The notes under the pieces were generated by a model. It had not been told where the DNA came from, searched no databases, and was given only the letters and a program-made list of their open reading frames with translations. A stretch of DNA of 64,000 bases. Source: Chitinimonas arctica (GTDB lineage Bacteria > Pseudomonadota > Gammaproteobacteria > Burkholderiales > Chitinimonadaceae). The stretch is taken from assembly GCF_007431345.1 (NCBI RefSeq), contig NZ_CP041730.1, positions 5,208,001 through 5,272,000 on the forward strand, in the 5' to 3' direction. The position numbers and the translations under genes were made by a program. This document shows, in pieces, positions 24,968-34,950 of this stretch; the stretch's first letter is position 1; each line of letters begins with the position of its first letter.

Positions 24968-26302
24968 CTAAGCCATAAACCCCAAATTGGTCCTGGGGAA
25001 ATTCCCCAACCCCGGAAAGACCGTGGGCAAGGCCGCGGCTGGTACGCCGAACCAGCTGGCGAGGGTGGCGCCATACTGCTGCACCGAAGTCGTCGGCAAC
25101 CAGCGGCCTTCCCGGCTGATATCGTCCGGTCCGCCCAATAACAGTTTCGGGAAGGTGCCATAGGTACCGCCCTTGACCGCGCCGCCCATGACCAGATGGT
25201 GATTGCCCCAGGCATGGTCGCTACCGCCGCCGGAGGCCGGCTTGAGCGTGCGGCCGAAATCGGCCTGGGTAAAGGTGGTGACCTGGTTCAAGGCGCCCAG
25301 CTGGTTCAAGGCGTCGTAAAAGGATTTTAGCGCCGGGCCCAATTGATTTAGCAGGTCGGCGTGGCGCACCAGGTGGTTCGAGTGGGTATCGTAGCCGCCG
25401 TGGGAAACGAAGAATATCTGCCGGTTCTGCCCCAGGGATTGCCGCGCTTCGATGATACGCGCCACCTGCATCAGTTGCTTGGCCAGGCTGTTGTTCTGGC
25501 CATTGAACAGCGAGGTGATGCTGGAATTGCCGCCCAAGGCATTGGTCAGCGCCGCGCTGGCGTTAACGGCGCCGTTCATGGTGCCGACCGCCGCCTTGTG
25601 CAGCTCGTTACCCTCGTCCAAGGCGCGTAACTGGTTCATCGCCTGGTACATGGCATTGCTGGCCGGCGTACCGCCAAACCCGCTCAAACTCATTCCGCCG
25701 CTATTGGGAATAGCCAAAGGCGTGGTGGTATTGCCGACGGTGAACAGCGCATTGCCGCCGGTCGAAATAATCAGCGGCAAGGTGCCGCCATTGCCGACCA
25801 GATCGGCGATGCGGCCGCCCCAGCCACTGCGCGAAGGACCATTGCTGATGGCCGATTCCCATTGCGCCTGCTGGTGCGGATGCGAAAACAGGCTTTGCGG
25901 CCGATTGGACAGCACCGCATAGTCCGCCTTGCTCATAGGCCGGTTGAGCGTACCGACATTGAACTGGATGGCCAGCTTGCCGGCGTTCCAGATAGGCTGC
26001 AAGGGCGCCAGGCTGGCATGCAGCCCATAGGGCACGCCGTTCAAGGGAACCAGGCTGGATTGCGACAGGGCTAGCCCACCGGCGCTGCTGCTGCCGCGCG
26101 CAGCCAGGTAATCGGCGTAGCCGGCGGCATCGGTCGGCACAACGGTGTTGTTGCCATCATTGCCGCCGAACATGAAGATGCATACCAGCGCGCGGTAATC
26201 GTTGCCGGCCAAGGGCGCCGCCAGCGCCTCCAGTCGGCTCATTTGTTGCAGCATCGCCAGGCCGGCGGCGCTTTTCAGGACTTGTCTACGGCTGATGGCC
26301 AT
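24968..26302 (-). CDS. DUF1501 family protein, Tat-exported
   Basis: A 444-residue exported protein of the DUF1501 family, related to the alkaline phosphatase/sulfatase superfamily and of unknown function. The Tat signal MAISRRQVLKSAAGLAML is clear. Family motifs follow: LVCIFMFGGNDGNNTVVP near residue 40, SHPHQQAQWES, HGGYDTHSNHLVRHADLL and SDHAWGNHHLVMGG near the end. It starts 43 bases after the DUF1800 gene, the usual partner of this family, and was probably cotranscribed with it. Confidence 0.9.
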   Translation of the reverse strand: MAISRRQVLKSAAGLAMLQQMSRLEALAAPLAGNDYRALVCIFMFGGNDGNNTVVPTDAAGYADYLAARGSSSAGGLALSQSSLVPLNGVPYGLHASLAPLQPIWNAGKLAIQFNVGTLNRPMSKADYAVLSNRPQSLFSHPHQQAQWESAISNGPSRSGWGGRIADLVGNGGTLPLIISTGGNALFTVGNTTTPLAIPNSGGMSLSGFGGTPASNAMYQAMNQLRALDEGNELHKAAVGTMNGAVNASAALTNALGGNSSITSLFNGQNNSLAKQLMQVARIIEARQSLGQNRQIFFVSHGGYDTHSNHLVRHADLLNQLGPALKSFYDALNQLGALNQVTTFTQADFGRTLKPASGGGSDHAWGNHHLVMGGAVKGGTYGTFPKLLLGGPDDISREGRWLPTTSVQQYGATLASWFGVPAAALPTVFPGLGNFPRTNLGFMA

Positions 26303-26345
26303 GGTCGTCTTCTCTATTCGGTACGCGCAATGGCGTGGCGCCTGC

Positions 26346-28066
26346 TCAGCGCTGGATCTGGAATTGCGGCGAGGTCGCTGCCAGGTAGAGGGCGGTACGC
26401 GCGCGGTTGTAGCTATCGGTGACGGAGATCGCGTCGACCGCCTGCTTGATGGTGCCGCGCATGGCTTCGCTCATGCTGCCGTGGAACAGCAACTGGTTGA
26501 TGCGGTCGAGCAGCTTGCCGCTGTCCGGCGCCAGCGTCAGCCAGGGCCCCCATTCGATCTTGGTACCGAAACTGGCCGGTACCGACGCATCGGCGCTGAT
26601 GCCGTTTGCCGCCAGCAAGGCATTCACGAAATTGGCGCGGGCAAACGCGGTGCTGGCGTTGTAGATGCCGAACTGCGGACCCTGCAGGCCGCCCACCAGG
26701 TAGTCGGCCGGGTAATAGTTGAACACCGAGGCAGGCGCATAGACATCCTGCGCCATGGTCGCGGTTTGCGAACGCAGGTAGCCGCCATCGCTGCGGCCGC
26801 CCAGCGTGCGCACCAAGCCCGCGGCGAACACGGCCGGCTCGCGCAGCTTGCCGTAGCCGGCTTCGCTCTTGCGATCGCCGCGCACTTCGCTGTCGAGCAG
26901 GATGGCACGGAAAACCGCCTTCATATCGCCCCGGACGCCGGCGCCGTTATCGTTGAAAGCAGCGCTGACACGTCCGACATAGGCTGGGCTGGGATTGCTG
27001 GTCGTCAGATGCTGGATCAATTGGCGGCCGATGAAAGGTCCCACATTCGGATGCTGGAACAAGCTATCGACGGCGGCCGCCAAGTCCTGCTCGGGGCTTT
27101 GACCTGCCGGCAAAACCTTGCCGTCCAGTAACTTCTTGCTGCCGCCATCGTGCCGATCGGCAAAAGGCACCATGCGGGCGCCGTAATTGCGCGGATTAGG
27201 CCATTTCGAAGCAACCCCGGGGCGTGGCGGATAGGTCCAGCCGGTCAGGGCATGGGCAAAGCCCTCGACCACTTCCTGGTCGTAGGCGGGAATGGGTGCG
27301 CCATGGCCGTCCAGCTGCTGGCTGCCGTCCGGATTGAGCTTCCAGACCCCGATGGAAAACAGCTGCATGACCTCGCGCGCATAGTTCTCGTTCGGCTCGG
27401 TACCACGCGTGGGATTGGGCTTGTCGTTGTTGACCATGTCGAGGTAGTCGCCCATGGCCGGACTGAGGGTGACCTCGTTGAGGATGTCGCGGAAGTTGCC
27501 GAAAGCATGGTTGAGCATGATGTGCTGGTACGGCGCCATGCCATAGGGCTGGTTGACCTCCATGCCCGATGCCACCAGGATCTGCGACAGCGCGAAGGCG
27601 GCCCGCTGGCGCAATTGATCGGGACCGGCAATCGCATTCTGGAAGAAGCGGTGCTGCAACAAGAACATGGTGTAATTGTCGCGATAGCAGGTACTGCCCG
27701 AGCCGGCCGGGCAACCCACCATGGAGTTGCCGTCGAGATAGGGAAACGTACCGTAGCCAGTGGTCGGCTGGGCGAACTGCTTGTCCAGAAAGCCGGCCAA
27801 ACCCAGTCGCTTGACCTCGGCCAGGGACGCATCGGTCGGGCCGAAGCTGGACTGCTCCAACAGGCGCAGGGCATCCGCCTCGCTGACGTCGGCGACCGGC
27901 GGAATGGTCGGCGGGACCGTTGGGGCACCGTGGGAGGAACGGTAGGCGGCACCGTGGGGGGCGTGGTGCCGCCGGTCCCGCTGTCGCCGCCACCGCCGCC
28001 GCAGGCGGAAAGAGCCAATAGCAGGAACAGGGCCGCCAAACGTCTGGGCGCTTTTATCGAGTGCAT
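26346..28066 (-). pseudogene. DUF1800 family lipoprotein with a one-base frameshift near its N-terminus
   Basis: The body (DUF1800, function unknown) reads intact from about 27920 to 26346, with motifs such as ALRLLEQSSFGPTDASL and NENYAREVMQLFSIGVW. The start ATG 28066 with a lipoprotein signal (LALSAC then five Gly) and a Pro-Thr-Val-Pro repeat linker lies in a different frame. One missing base in the G4 run at 27922-27925, inside the linker repeat, would join them. Either the gene is frameshifted, the run is a phase-variable site, or one base was lost in sequencing. The DUF1501 partner downstream is intact. Confidence 0.75.
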
Positions 28067-28196
28067 CGCAATCTTCAATTATCCGGCTTAACGATGGGCA
28101 CGGATTATGCCGTGTTGGCGGCAAAAATCATGACGCAGACATAAAAATAAAATGACAGCTGCGTTTTTTGCCTACGCCAAGCCGGCTTGCTACCGT

Positions 28197-29546
28197 CTAC
28201 TCACCGGCAACCATCATGTTTTCCACCAGGATGGAGCCCACGCGTTTGCTGCCACGCATCTCCCTATCCGAACCGATGGCCACGATGGCGCGGAACATCT
28301 CCTTCAGGTTGCCGGCGATGGTGATCTCTTCGACCGGGTGGACAATGCGGCCGTTTTCCACCCAGAAGCCTGCGGCGCCCCGCGAATAATCGCCGGTAAT
28401 ACCGTTGATGCCCTGCCCCAATAGTTCGGTGACATACAAACCGGTGTCGAGCCGCTTGAGCATATCGGCGAAACCGCCTGCGGTCGGCGCGACAATCAGA
28501 TTGTGGTTGCCGCCGGCATTGCCCGTGCTCTTCATCCCCAGCTTGCGGGCGGAATAACTACCCAGGAACCAGCCGTTCAGCACACCATCGCTGACCAGTT
28601 CACGCTGCCGGCAGGCCACGCCCTCGGCGTCGTACGAGGAACTGGCCAAGCCGCGCGCCAGGAAGGGATCTTCGCTGATCTGCACGATGGGCGAAAATAC
28701 CTGCTGGCCAAGCGAATCCAGCAGGAAGCTGGCCTTGCGATACAGACTGCCGCCCGACACCGCGGATACCAGGTGGCCGATCAAGCCCGCCGCCAGGCTG
28801 GGATCGTACAGAACCGGGTAGTCGCCGGTCTTGATACGGCGGGCGCCCAGGCGGGCGATGCCGCGTTCGCCGGCGGTACGGCCGACCTGCTCCGCCGCCT
28901 CCAGATCGGCGGCCGCGCGTGCCACGCTGTACCAGTGGTCGCGCTGCATGGCTTCGCCTTCCTGGGCGATCACCGCACAGGAAATCGAATGGCGCGAGCT
29001 GACATTGAGTCCGATAAAGCCGTGTGAATTGCCATAGATGGATTGGCCGACATGGCTCGATACCGTCGCCCCCTCGGAATTGCTGATGCGGCCATCGACC
29101 GAGCGGGCCGCGTCTTCGCAGCGGCGGGCCAGGTCGATGGCGGTCTCGACCGGCAGGTCCCAAGGGTGATAAAGGTCCAGTTCGGGAAACACGCTAGCCA
29201 TCTGATCCGCATCGGCCAGGCCGGCTGCTTCGTCCTCGGCGGTGTAGCGGGCGATGGCCAAGGCCGCCCCCACCGTCTGCGCCAAGGCTGCCGGAGAAAA
29301 GTCCGAAGTACTGGCGTGGCCCTTGCGCTGGCCGACATACAGCGTGACGCCCACTCCCTTGTCGCGGTTGTACTCTATGGTCTCCACCTCGCCCAGCCGC
29401 ACGCTGACGCTCTGGCCTACCCCTTCGGATACGTCCACATCGCAACTGCTGGCGCCTTGACGCTTTGCTTCGGCCAGCACATTTTCGACCAGTTCGCGCA
29501 ACGCGGCCTGGCTGTAGGAAAAACCGGGTTCAAGGGATTGGGTCAC
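28197..29546 (-). CDS. pmbA: Metalloprotease-related protein PmbA (TldE)
   Basis: A 449-residue TldD/PmbA family protein. With TldD it forms a peptidase that matures modified peptides and degrades CcdA-type antitoxins. Visible signatures include EYNRDKGVGVTLYVGQRKGHASTSD near residue 60 and a C-terminal GINGITGDYSRGAAGFWVENG. GTG 29546 gives the E. coli length (450 residues); an upstream TTG-type extension looks non-coding. It is divergent from darP, a common betaproteobacterial arrangement. Confidence 0.94.
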   Translation of the reverse strand: MTQSLEPGFSYSQAALRELVENVLAEAKRQGASSCDVDVSEGVGQSVSVRLGEVETIEYNRDKGVGVTLYVGQRKGHASTSDFSPAALAQTVGAALAIARYTAEDEAAGLADADQMASVFPELDLYHPWDLPVETAIDLARRCEDAARSVDGRISNSEGATVSSHVGQSIYGNSHGFIGLNVSSRHSISCAVIAQEGEAMQRDHWYSVARAAADLEAAEQVGRTAGERGIARLGARRIKTGDYPVLYDPSLAAGLIGHLVSAVSGGSLYRKASFLLDSLGQQVFSPIVQISEDPFLARGLASSSYDAEGVACRQRELVSDGVLNGWFLGSYSARKLGMKSTGNAGGNHNLIVAPTAGGFADMLKRLDTGLYVTELLGQGINGITGDYSRGAAGFWVENGRIVHPVEEITIAGNLKEMFRAIVAIGSDREMRGSKRVGSILVENMMVAGE

Positions 29547-29672
29547 AGGGATCTCAGTAAAAAATAAAAACGGAAAATGGCGACCGGAATGGCGCAATCG
29601 TGTCGCGCGATTGGGTGACCGACGCGGCGGTCCGGTATCATATCAGCCCGCACCACTACCAAGCCGGCCGCT

Positions 29673-30257
29673 ATGTCTCACAAGCCCCAATCCGATCCTG
29701 GTCTCGAAGCCGATTTTGACGACGAAGACGACATCGAATATGTCAGCAAAAGCCAGCTGAAGCGCGAAATGAACGCGCTGCAAGCGCTGGGTGTTGCCCT
29801 GATGGAACTGTCCAAGGCGCAACTGAAGAAGCTGAATCTGCCCGAAGAGCTGCAGACCGCCATCAAGGATGCGCAAAAGATTACCGCCAACGGCGCCATC
29901 AAGCGACAACGTCAATATATAGGCCGCTTGATGCGAGATGTCGATCCCGCCCCCATCCAGGCCTTCCTGGCCAGCCTGCGAGGCGAGAACAGCCGCCAGA
30001 CCGCCTGGTTCCATCAATTGGAGCGGACCCGCGACGAGTTGCTGGCCGACGATCAAGCCGTTGCCGCACTGATCACCGAGCATCCGCAGATCGATATCCA
30101 GCAGTTGCGGCAACTGGTGCGCAATGCCCGCACCGAACGGGCCGCGCAAAAGCCGCCCAAGCATTTCCGCGCGCTGTTCCAGTTCCTGAAGGAGCTGTAT
30201 CCGGAACCCGCCTTGCTGGAGAAAGACGCGGACGAAGCCGAGGATGACGATGAATAG
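29673..30257 (+). CDS. darP: Ribosome biogenesis factor DarP (YjgA)
   Basis: A 194-residue basic/acidic helical protein of the DUF615 family that associates with 50S precursors. The motif SKSQLKREMNALQALG near residue 25 and KRQRQYIGRLMRDVD near 82 are diagnostic. The tail is acidic. The mogA start lies inside its last codons. Confidence 0.94.
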   Translation: MSHKPQSDPGLEADFDDEDDIEYVSKSQLKREMNALQALGVALMELSKAQLKKLNLPEELQTAIKDAQKITANGAIKRQRQYIGRLMRDVDPAPIQAFLASLRGENSRQTAWFHQLERTRDELLADDQAVAALITEHPQIDIQQLRQLVRNARTERAAQKPPKHFRALFQFLKELYPEPALLEKDADEAEDDDE

Positions 30258-30819
30258 CACCCTGCGTATCGGCCTGGTCTCCATCAGCGACCGCGCCAGC
30301 GCGGGCGTTTATGTGGACCGTGGCCTGCCTGCCTTGCAGGATTGGCTGGCGGCCACCCTCAGTACCCCTTACGAAACGCTGGAGCGGCTGATCGCCGACG
30401 AACAGGACCTGATCGAGCATACGCTCAAGGCCCTGGTCGACGAGCACGGCTGCGGCCTGGTCCTGACCACGGGCGGAACCGGCCCCGCGCCGCGCGACGT
30501 CACGCCGGACGCCACCCTGGCGGTGGCCGACCGGGTCATGCCCGGCTTTGGCGAACAGATGCGCCAGATCAGCCTGCGGTTCGTCCCCACCGCCATCCTG
30601 TCGCGCCAGCTTGGCGTCATCCGCAAGCAGGCGCTGATCCTCAACCTGCCGGGGCAGCCCCGGGCCATCCAGGAAACACTGGAAGGACTCAAGGATAAGG
30701 ATGGTACGGTGGTGGTGCCCGGTATCTTCGCCGCCGTGCCCTATTGCCTGGACTTGATCGGCGCCGCCCGGATCGAAACCCGGGAAGAGCGGGTAAAGGC
30801 CTTCAGGCCTAAATCGTAA
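30250..30819 (+). CDS. mogA: Molybdopterin adenylyltransferase
   Basis: A 189-residue enzyme that adenylylates molybdopterin before molybdenum insertion. Key motifs are GLVSISDRAS, the TTGGTGPAPRDVTPDAT loop and LNLPGQPRAIQE. ATG 30250 has GAGG seven bases upstream; ATG 30244 is a possible alternative. It overlaps the darP end by eight bases, indicating coupling. Confidence 0.94.
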   Translation: MNSTLRIGLVSISDRASAGVYVDRGLPALQDWLAATLSTPYETLERLIADEQDLIEHTLKALVDEHGCGLVLTTGGTGPAPRDVTPDATLAVADRVMPGFGEQMRQISLRFVPTAILSRQLGVIRKQALILNLPGQPRAIQETLEGLKDKDGTVVVPGIFAAVPYCLDLIGAARIETREERVKAFRPKS

Positions 30820-31065
30820 CGATTGGACACGATATGTGCGGTGTGCCAATGCGACATGCCGCCGTCCAGTAATACCGATGCATGATTTTCTTGAAAAACA
30901 GATTGAGTAAAAGCCCGCTTTACGCCAGGCAGATAATGGCAAAGCGTCGGTAATTATCCGAGCATGTTTGATTTCATTCTTTGGTTGCACGGCTCGGTGG
31001 CTTACCGCGGCGAGCGCCAGGCGCATGAGTATCCAGCTCAGCGCCCGGCAACCCTGCCTCACCCC

Positions 31066-32182
31066 TTAACTACCCAATCGCTCCAACACCGGCAACGCGC
31101 CCCCCGCCACCGCCGCGGCGACTGCGGCGTCCGCAGCGACGGTATCGATACCGCGCTCGGCATACCACGCCTCGCGATAGTAGCTGTGGGCATAACGCTC
31201 ACCGCTATCGCACAGGATGGTCACGATGGAGCCGCTTTCCCCCGCCGCCTGCATCTGCTGCGCCAAGGCCAGCACGCCAATGAAATTCGTGCCGGTCGAG
31301 CCGCCCACGCGCCGGCCCAGCCGTTGGCTGACGTAGCGCATGGCCGCCAAGCTCAGGTCGTCCGGTACCTTCAGCATGGCTTCCACGCACGATGGGATAA
31401 AGCTGGGCTCCACCCGTGGCCGTCCTATGCCTTCGATGCGCGAGCCGCACGGCAGGGTCAGGCTGGTGTCGGGCGCACCGCTCAGTTCGGTACGGTAATA
31501 GTCGAAAAACACCGAGGTTTCCGGGTCCACGCACAGGATGCGGGTACCGTAGCGGCGGTAGCGCACGTAGCGGCCCAGGGTGGCGCTGGTTCCGCCGGTA
31601 CCGGGACTGCAGACGATCCAGGCCGGCACCGGGTGCGGCTCTTCGCTCATCTGCTTGAAGATGGACTCGGCGATATTGTTGTTGGCCCGCCAATCGGTCG
31701 CCCGTTCGGCATAAGTGAACTGATCCATGAAGTGGCCGCCCAGCTCGCGCGCCAGCCGGGCCGATTCGGCGTTGATGGCGCCGGGATCGTCCACCAGATG
31801 GCAGCGGCCGCCGTAGAACTCGATCGCCGCGATCTTGTCCGGCGAAGTGCTGGCAGGCATCACGGCCACGAAAGGCAGCCCCAGCAGGCGGGCAAAATAG
31901 GCTTCCGACACGGCGGTGGACCCGCTGGAAGCCTCGATGACGGTACTCCCTCGCGCAACCAGCCATTGGTCAGGGCATAGAGAAACAGCGAACGGGCCAG
32001 CCTGTGCTTGAGACTACCGGTCGGATGGCTGGATTCGTCCTTGAAGTACACATCGATGCCGGGTAGCCAGGCAAGGTTAGTGGTATCAGATGGGTATCCG
32101 CCGAGCGGTTGAAGTCGGCTTCGATCTTGTGGATGGCATGGGCCAACCAGTCGCGTTGGGGCATGAGGGGTGTCGCTTTCAT
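31066..32182 (-). pseudogene. PLP-dependent cysteine synthase-like protein, two frameshifts
   Basis: Three frames together give one cysteine-synthase/cystathionine-synthase-like protein. The start is ATG 32182 ([16 protein letters not shown]). The PLP-lysine segment [16 protein letters not shown] lies in a second frame (about 32060-31950). A long third frame runs from about 31948 to 31066 with [16 protein letters not shown] and [18 protein letters not shown]. The breaks, near 32060 and 31950, are each explained by one missing base. All family motifs are otherwise conserved, so the damage is recent or is sequencing error. Confidence 0.78.
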
Positions 32183-32269
32183 GGCATAGGATTGCAATCT
32201 TACACTTTCGAGTCGCCGCGGCACCGTTCAAGCTGGCAGAATGCCCCGCTCTAGCGAGGAGGAGCTGAC

Positions 32270-34078
32270 ATGAAAAAAAAAGCATGGCTGATCGCGGCGG
32301 GCCTGACCATGGCCATTGGTGGAGCGGTGGCCAACACCGTCTATTTCCGTCCCTGGTCCATCAATACGTTTTTCAATCGGGTATCCCTGACCGAAGGCCT
32401 GGATTCGCCGCAGATTCTGTCCGATCTGCGACTGTTCGAAAGCTGGGGTTTACGCGGACATAACGCCAAGCTGGACGATATCTCGGACGCCCACGAGGCC
32501 AGCAAGCTGGCCCGGGCAAGACGGGATCTGGATACCCTGCTGGGCTATCAGCGGGCGAAACTCTCGGCCGAGGAGCAACTCTCCTACGACACCATGCGCA
32601 TCGCCCTGACGCACCAGTTGGCGGGCGAAGCTTTCCGTTACCACGATTATCCGATCAACCAGCTTTGGGGCGAGCAGCTCACCCTGCCCAACTTCCTGGT
32701 CAACACCCACCAGATCAGCGACCTGACCGATGCCGAACACTATGTAGCCCGCCTGCGCGCCATCCCGGCCAAATTGGCGCAAGTGCGGGCCAAACTCGCC
32801 GAACGCGAGCAACGCGGCATCGTCGCGCCGCATTTCGCCCTGGCGAAGTCCCTGCTGGGCATGAGCGAATTCGTCGCCAAGCCGGTCGAGCAGAACCCGC
32901 TTTATCTCAGCTTCGCCGACAAGCTGAGCCAGAGCAAGGATATAACGGTCGAGCAAGGCCAACAGCAGCTGGCCCTGGCCCGCGACGCCATCGTCCAACA
33001 GGTCTACCCCGCCTACCGCCAGCTGATCGCCGATACCGAGGCGCTGGCCCGCAGCCATCACCGCGACGATGGCGTTTGGGCGCTGCCGAACGGCGAGGCC
33101 TATTACGCCTGGAAGCTCAAGGGGCACACGTCCACTTCGCTGACGCCCGAGCAGGTCCACCAACTGGGCCTGAAGGAAGTTGCCCGTATCGAAGGCGAAA
33201 TGCGCACCATCCTGCTGGCCCAGGGCGAATCCGCCACGGATGTGGGCGCCGCCATGAAGAAACTGGGCGAAGACCCGCGCTTCCAGTACAGCGATAACGA
33301 GGCCGGCCGGCAAAAAATCCTGGATGACTACCAGCGCATCCTGCAAGAGACCCAGGCCGCGCTACCGAAAGCCTTCGGCCATATCCCCAGCGCCACGTTG
33401 ACGGTCAAGCGCATTCCCGCCTTCGGCGAGAAAACCGCGCCCGGCGCCTACTACGAAGGCCCCGCCACGGACGGTAGCCGGCCGGGGGTATTTTTTGCCA
33501 ACCTGTACGACATCAAGGGTTCGCCGCGCTGGAGCATGCGCACCCTGGCCTTCCATGAGGGCGTGCCGGGGCACCACCTGCAGACCGCCATCGCGCGCGA
33601 ACAACGCGACTTGCCACTGTTCCGCCGCTTCACCTGGCATACCGCCTATGGCGAGGGCTGGGCTTTGTACGCGGAGCGGCTGGCGGACGAGATGGGCCTG
33701 GCGCCCGACCCTTATGACAAGCTGGGCCGGTTACGCGACGAATTGTTCCGTGCCACCCGCCTGGTGGTGGATACCGGCCTGCATGCCAAGCGCTGGACGC
33801 GCGAGCAGGCAGTCGAGTATATGCAGAGCCATACCGGCATGACCGAAGGCGATGTGGTCATCGAAATCGAGCGCTACCTTGTCGATCCGGGCCAGGCCTG
33901 TGCCTACAAGATCGGCATGCTCAAAATACTGGAACTGCGCGAACGGGCCAAAACCCGGCTGGGCGAGGGCTTCGATCTGCGCCGCTTCCATGACCTGGTC
34001 CTGCGCTCCGGCCCGCTGCCACTGAGCTTGCTGGAAAGCCAGGTCGATAACTGGATCGCGGCCGGCGGAAAAGCGTAA
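32270..34078 (+). CDS. DUF885 family exported metallopeptidase-like protein
   Basis: A 602-residue protein with a signal peptide or anchor (residues 4-22). The DUF885 domain follows, whose zinc-peptidase-like motif [10 protein letters not shown] is near residue 428. A second conserved segment is [17 protein letters not shown], typical of the family and giving the downstream Glu. It presumably cleaves peptides in the envelope; the substrate is unknown. GGAGG lies eight bases before ATG 32270. It stands alone, divergent from the broken cysteine-synthase-like gene. Confidence 0.9.
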   Translation: MKKKAWLIAAGLTMAIGGAVANTVYFRPWSINTFFNRVSLTEGLDSPQILSDLRLFESWGLRGHNAKLDDISDAHEASKLARARRDLDTLLGYQRAKLSAEEQLSYDTMRIALTHQLAGEAFRYHDYPINQLWGEQLTLPNFLVNTHQISDLTDAEHYVARLRAIPAKLAQVRAKLAEREQRGIVAPHFALAKSLLGMSEFVAKPVEQNPLYLSFADKLSQSKDITVEQGQQQLALARDAIVQQVYPAYRQLIADTEALARSHHRDDGVWALPNGEAYYAWKLKGHTSTSLTPEQVHQLGLKEVARIEGEMRTILLAQGESATDVGAAMKKLGEDPRFQYSDNEAGRQKILDDYQRILQETQAALPKAFGHIPSATLTVKRIPAFGEKTAPGAYYEGPATDGSRPGVFFANLYDIKGSPRWSMRTLAFHEGVPGHHLQTAIAREQRDLPLFRRFTWHTAYGEGWALYAERLADEMGLAPDPYDKLGRLRDELFRATRLVVDTGLHAKRWTREQAVEYMQSHTGMTEGDVVIEIERYLVDPGQACAYKIGMLKILELRERAKTRLGEGFDLRRFHDLVLRSGPLPLSLLESQVDNWIAAGGKA

Positions 34079-34109
34079 GCCCCATTCCGGCGCCGTTCCC
34101 GGCACATCC

Positions 34110-34439
34110 CTATTGGCAGGCCACCCGTCGCGCCTGCCAATCCCGTGCCGGGTAACGTGCCAGCCACGCGCTGGCGAAATCGAACGGCGCCGGATTGTCG
34201 CGCCACAGCTGGAGTATTTCCTTCCGCCATGCCGGCTGGTCGGCTTCGGCCACATCGGCCATGCAGGCCAGTTCCGGCACCACCAGCTTGCCGTTGTCCA
34301 GCAGGTCCCGAACGATCCATGGATGGCTTTCCAGCAGATAGCGACGCATATCGAAAGCGCGCTCGCGCACGGCGTCCGCCTGGCAGGGACTCGCCAACAG
34401 GAGCAAGCCCAGCAGTTTGACCAGCAACACGATACGCAT
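34110..34439 (-). CDS. Small secreted protein of unknown function
   Basis: A 109-residue protein with a signal peptide (RIVLLVKLLGLLLLASPCQA). The mature part contains two cysteines and many Trp and Arg, for example WRKEILQLWRDNPAPFDF. ATG 34439 is chosen because the signal peptide begins there. No family was recognised. A strong terminator-like palindrome immediately upstream separates it from the PEGA lipoprotein gene, so it needs its own promoter. Confidence 0.6.
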   Translation of the reverse strand: MRIVLLVKLLGLLLLASPCQADAVRERAFDMRRYLLESHPWIVRDLLDNGKLVVPELACMADVAEADQPAWRKEILQLWRDNPAPFDFASAWLARYPARDWQARRVACQ

Positions 34440-34452
34440 GGGCTTCCCCCAA

Positions 34453-34486
34453 AAGACAAGGCCGCACAATTGTGCGGCCTTGTCTT
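34453..34486 (-). terminator. 34-base perfect palindrome, terminator of the PEGA lipoprotein gene
   Basis: Every base pairs between 34453-34469 and 34470-34486, giving a very stable stem with a GC-rich core (GGCCGCACAATTGTGCGGCC). On the minus strand it is followed by a short T run (TTTT) and lies 19 bases after the PEGA gene stop, as expected for an intrinsic terminator. Confidence 0.7.
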
Positions 34487-34504
34487 CAAATCGAACAGCT
34501 ATGC

Positions 34505-34873
34505 TTACTTTTCCAGGCGGATAAAGTAGGCGTTCGGGCTGTATTCGCGCGCTGCGCCGGTAGCGGCATCGGTGGTGGAACCTGGCAGGCCGCCGATGAT
34601 GGCATTGCCCCAGAAAGTGGTGTTCAGCTTGGTGGTCAGTTCCAGCTTTTGGGTCTTGTAACCGTCCAGCGAAACCGACATCTGGGCCAGATCCTGGCGC
34701 TTGATTTCCGTTACCAGCGGAGTCTTGCCACGGCTTTGGCCATTGATCGTCACTTCAGCGCCAGACGGCTCGGATTGCACGGTCAGCTTTTGCGTGGTGC
34801 CGTCAACAATGCTGGCGCAACCGGTGGACAACAGAACAAGCAGCAGGGCGGCAGCGGACGAAAACTTTTTCAT
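34505..34873 (-). CDS. PEGA domain lipoprotein
   Basis: A 122-residue protein with a lipoprotein signal (LLVLLSTGC, Cys19). A single PEGA domain follows: LTVQSEPSGAEVTINGQSRGKTP then a Tyr-Lys-rich strand. PEGA domains are surface or periplasmic beta modules of uncertain role. It is followed by a strong palindromic terminator and is divergent from the DUF4105 gene. Confidence 0.85.
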   Translation of the reverse strand: MKKFSSAAALLLVLLSTGCASIVDGTTQKLTVQSEPSGAEVTINGQSRGKTPLVTEIKRQDLAQMSVSLDGYKTQKLELTTKLNTTFWGNAIIGGLPGSTTDAATGAAREYSPNAYFIRLEK

Positions 34874-34950
34874 TTGACTTACTTTCGAGGAATCTTGGTA
34901 GTTAAAGTCGCGCCAACAAGCGCGAGGACGCGGAATATATCAAAAGACTA

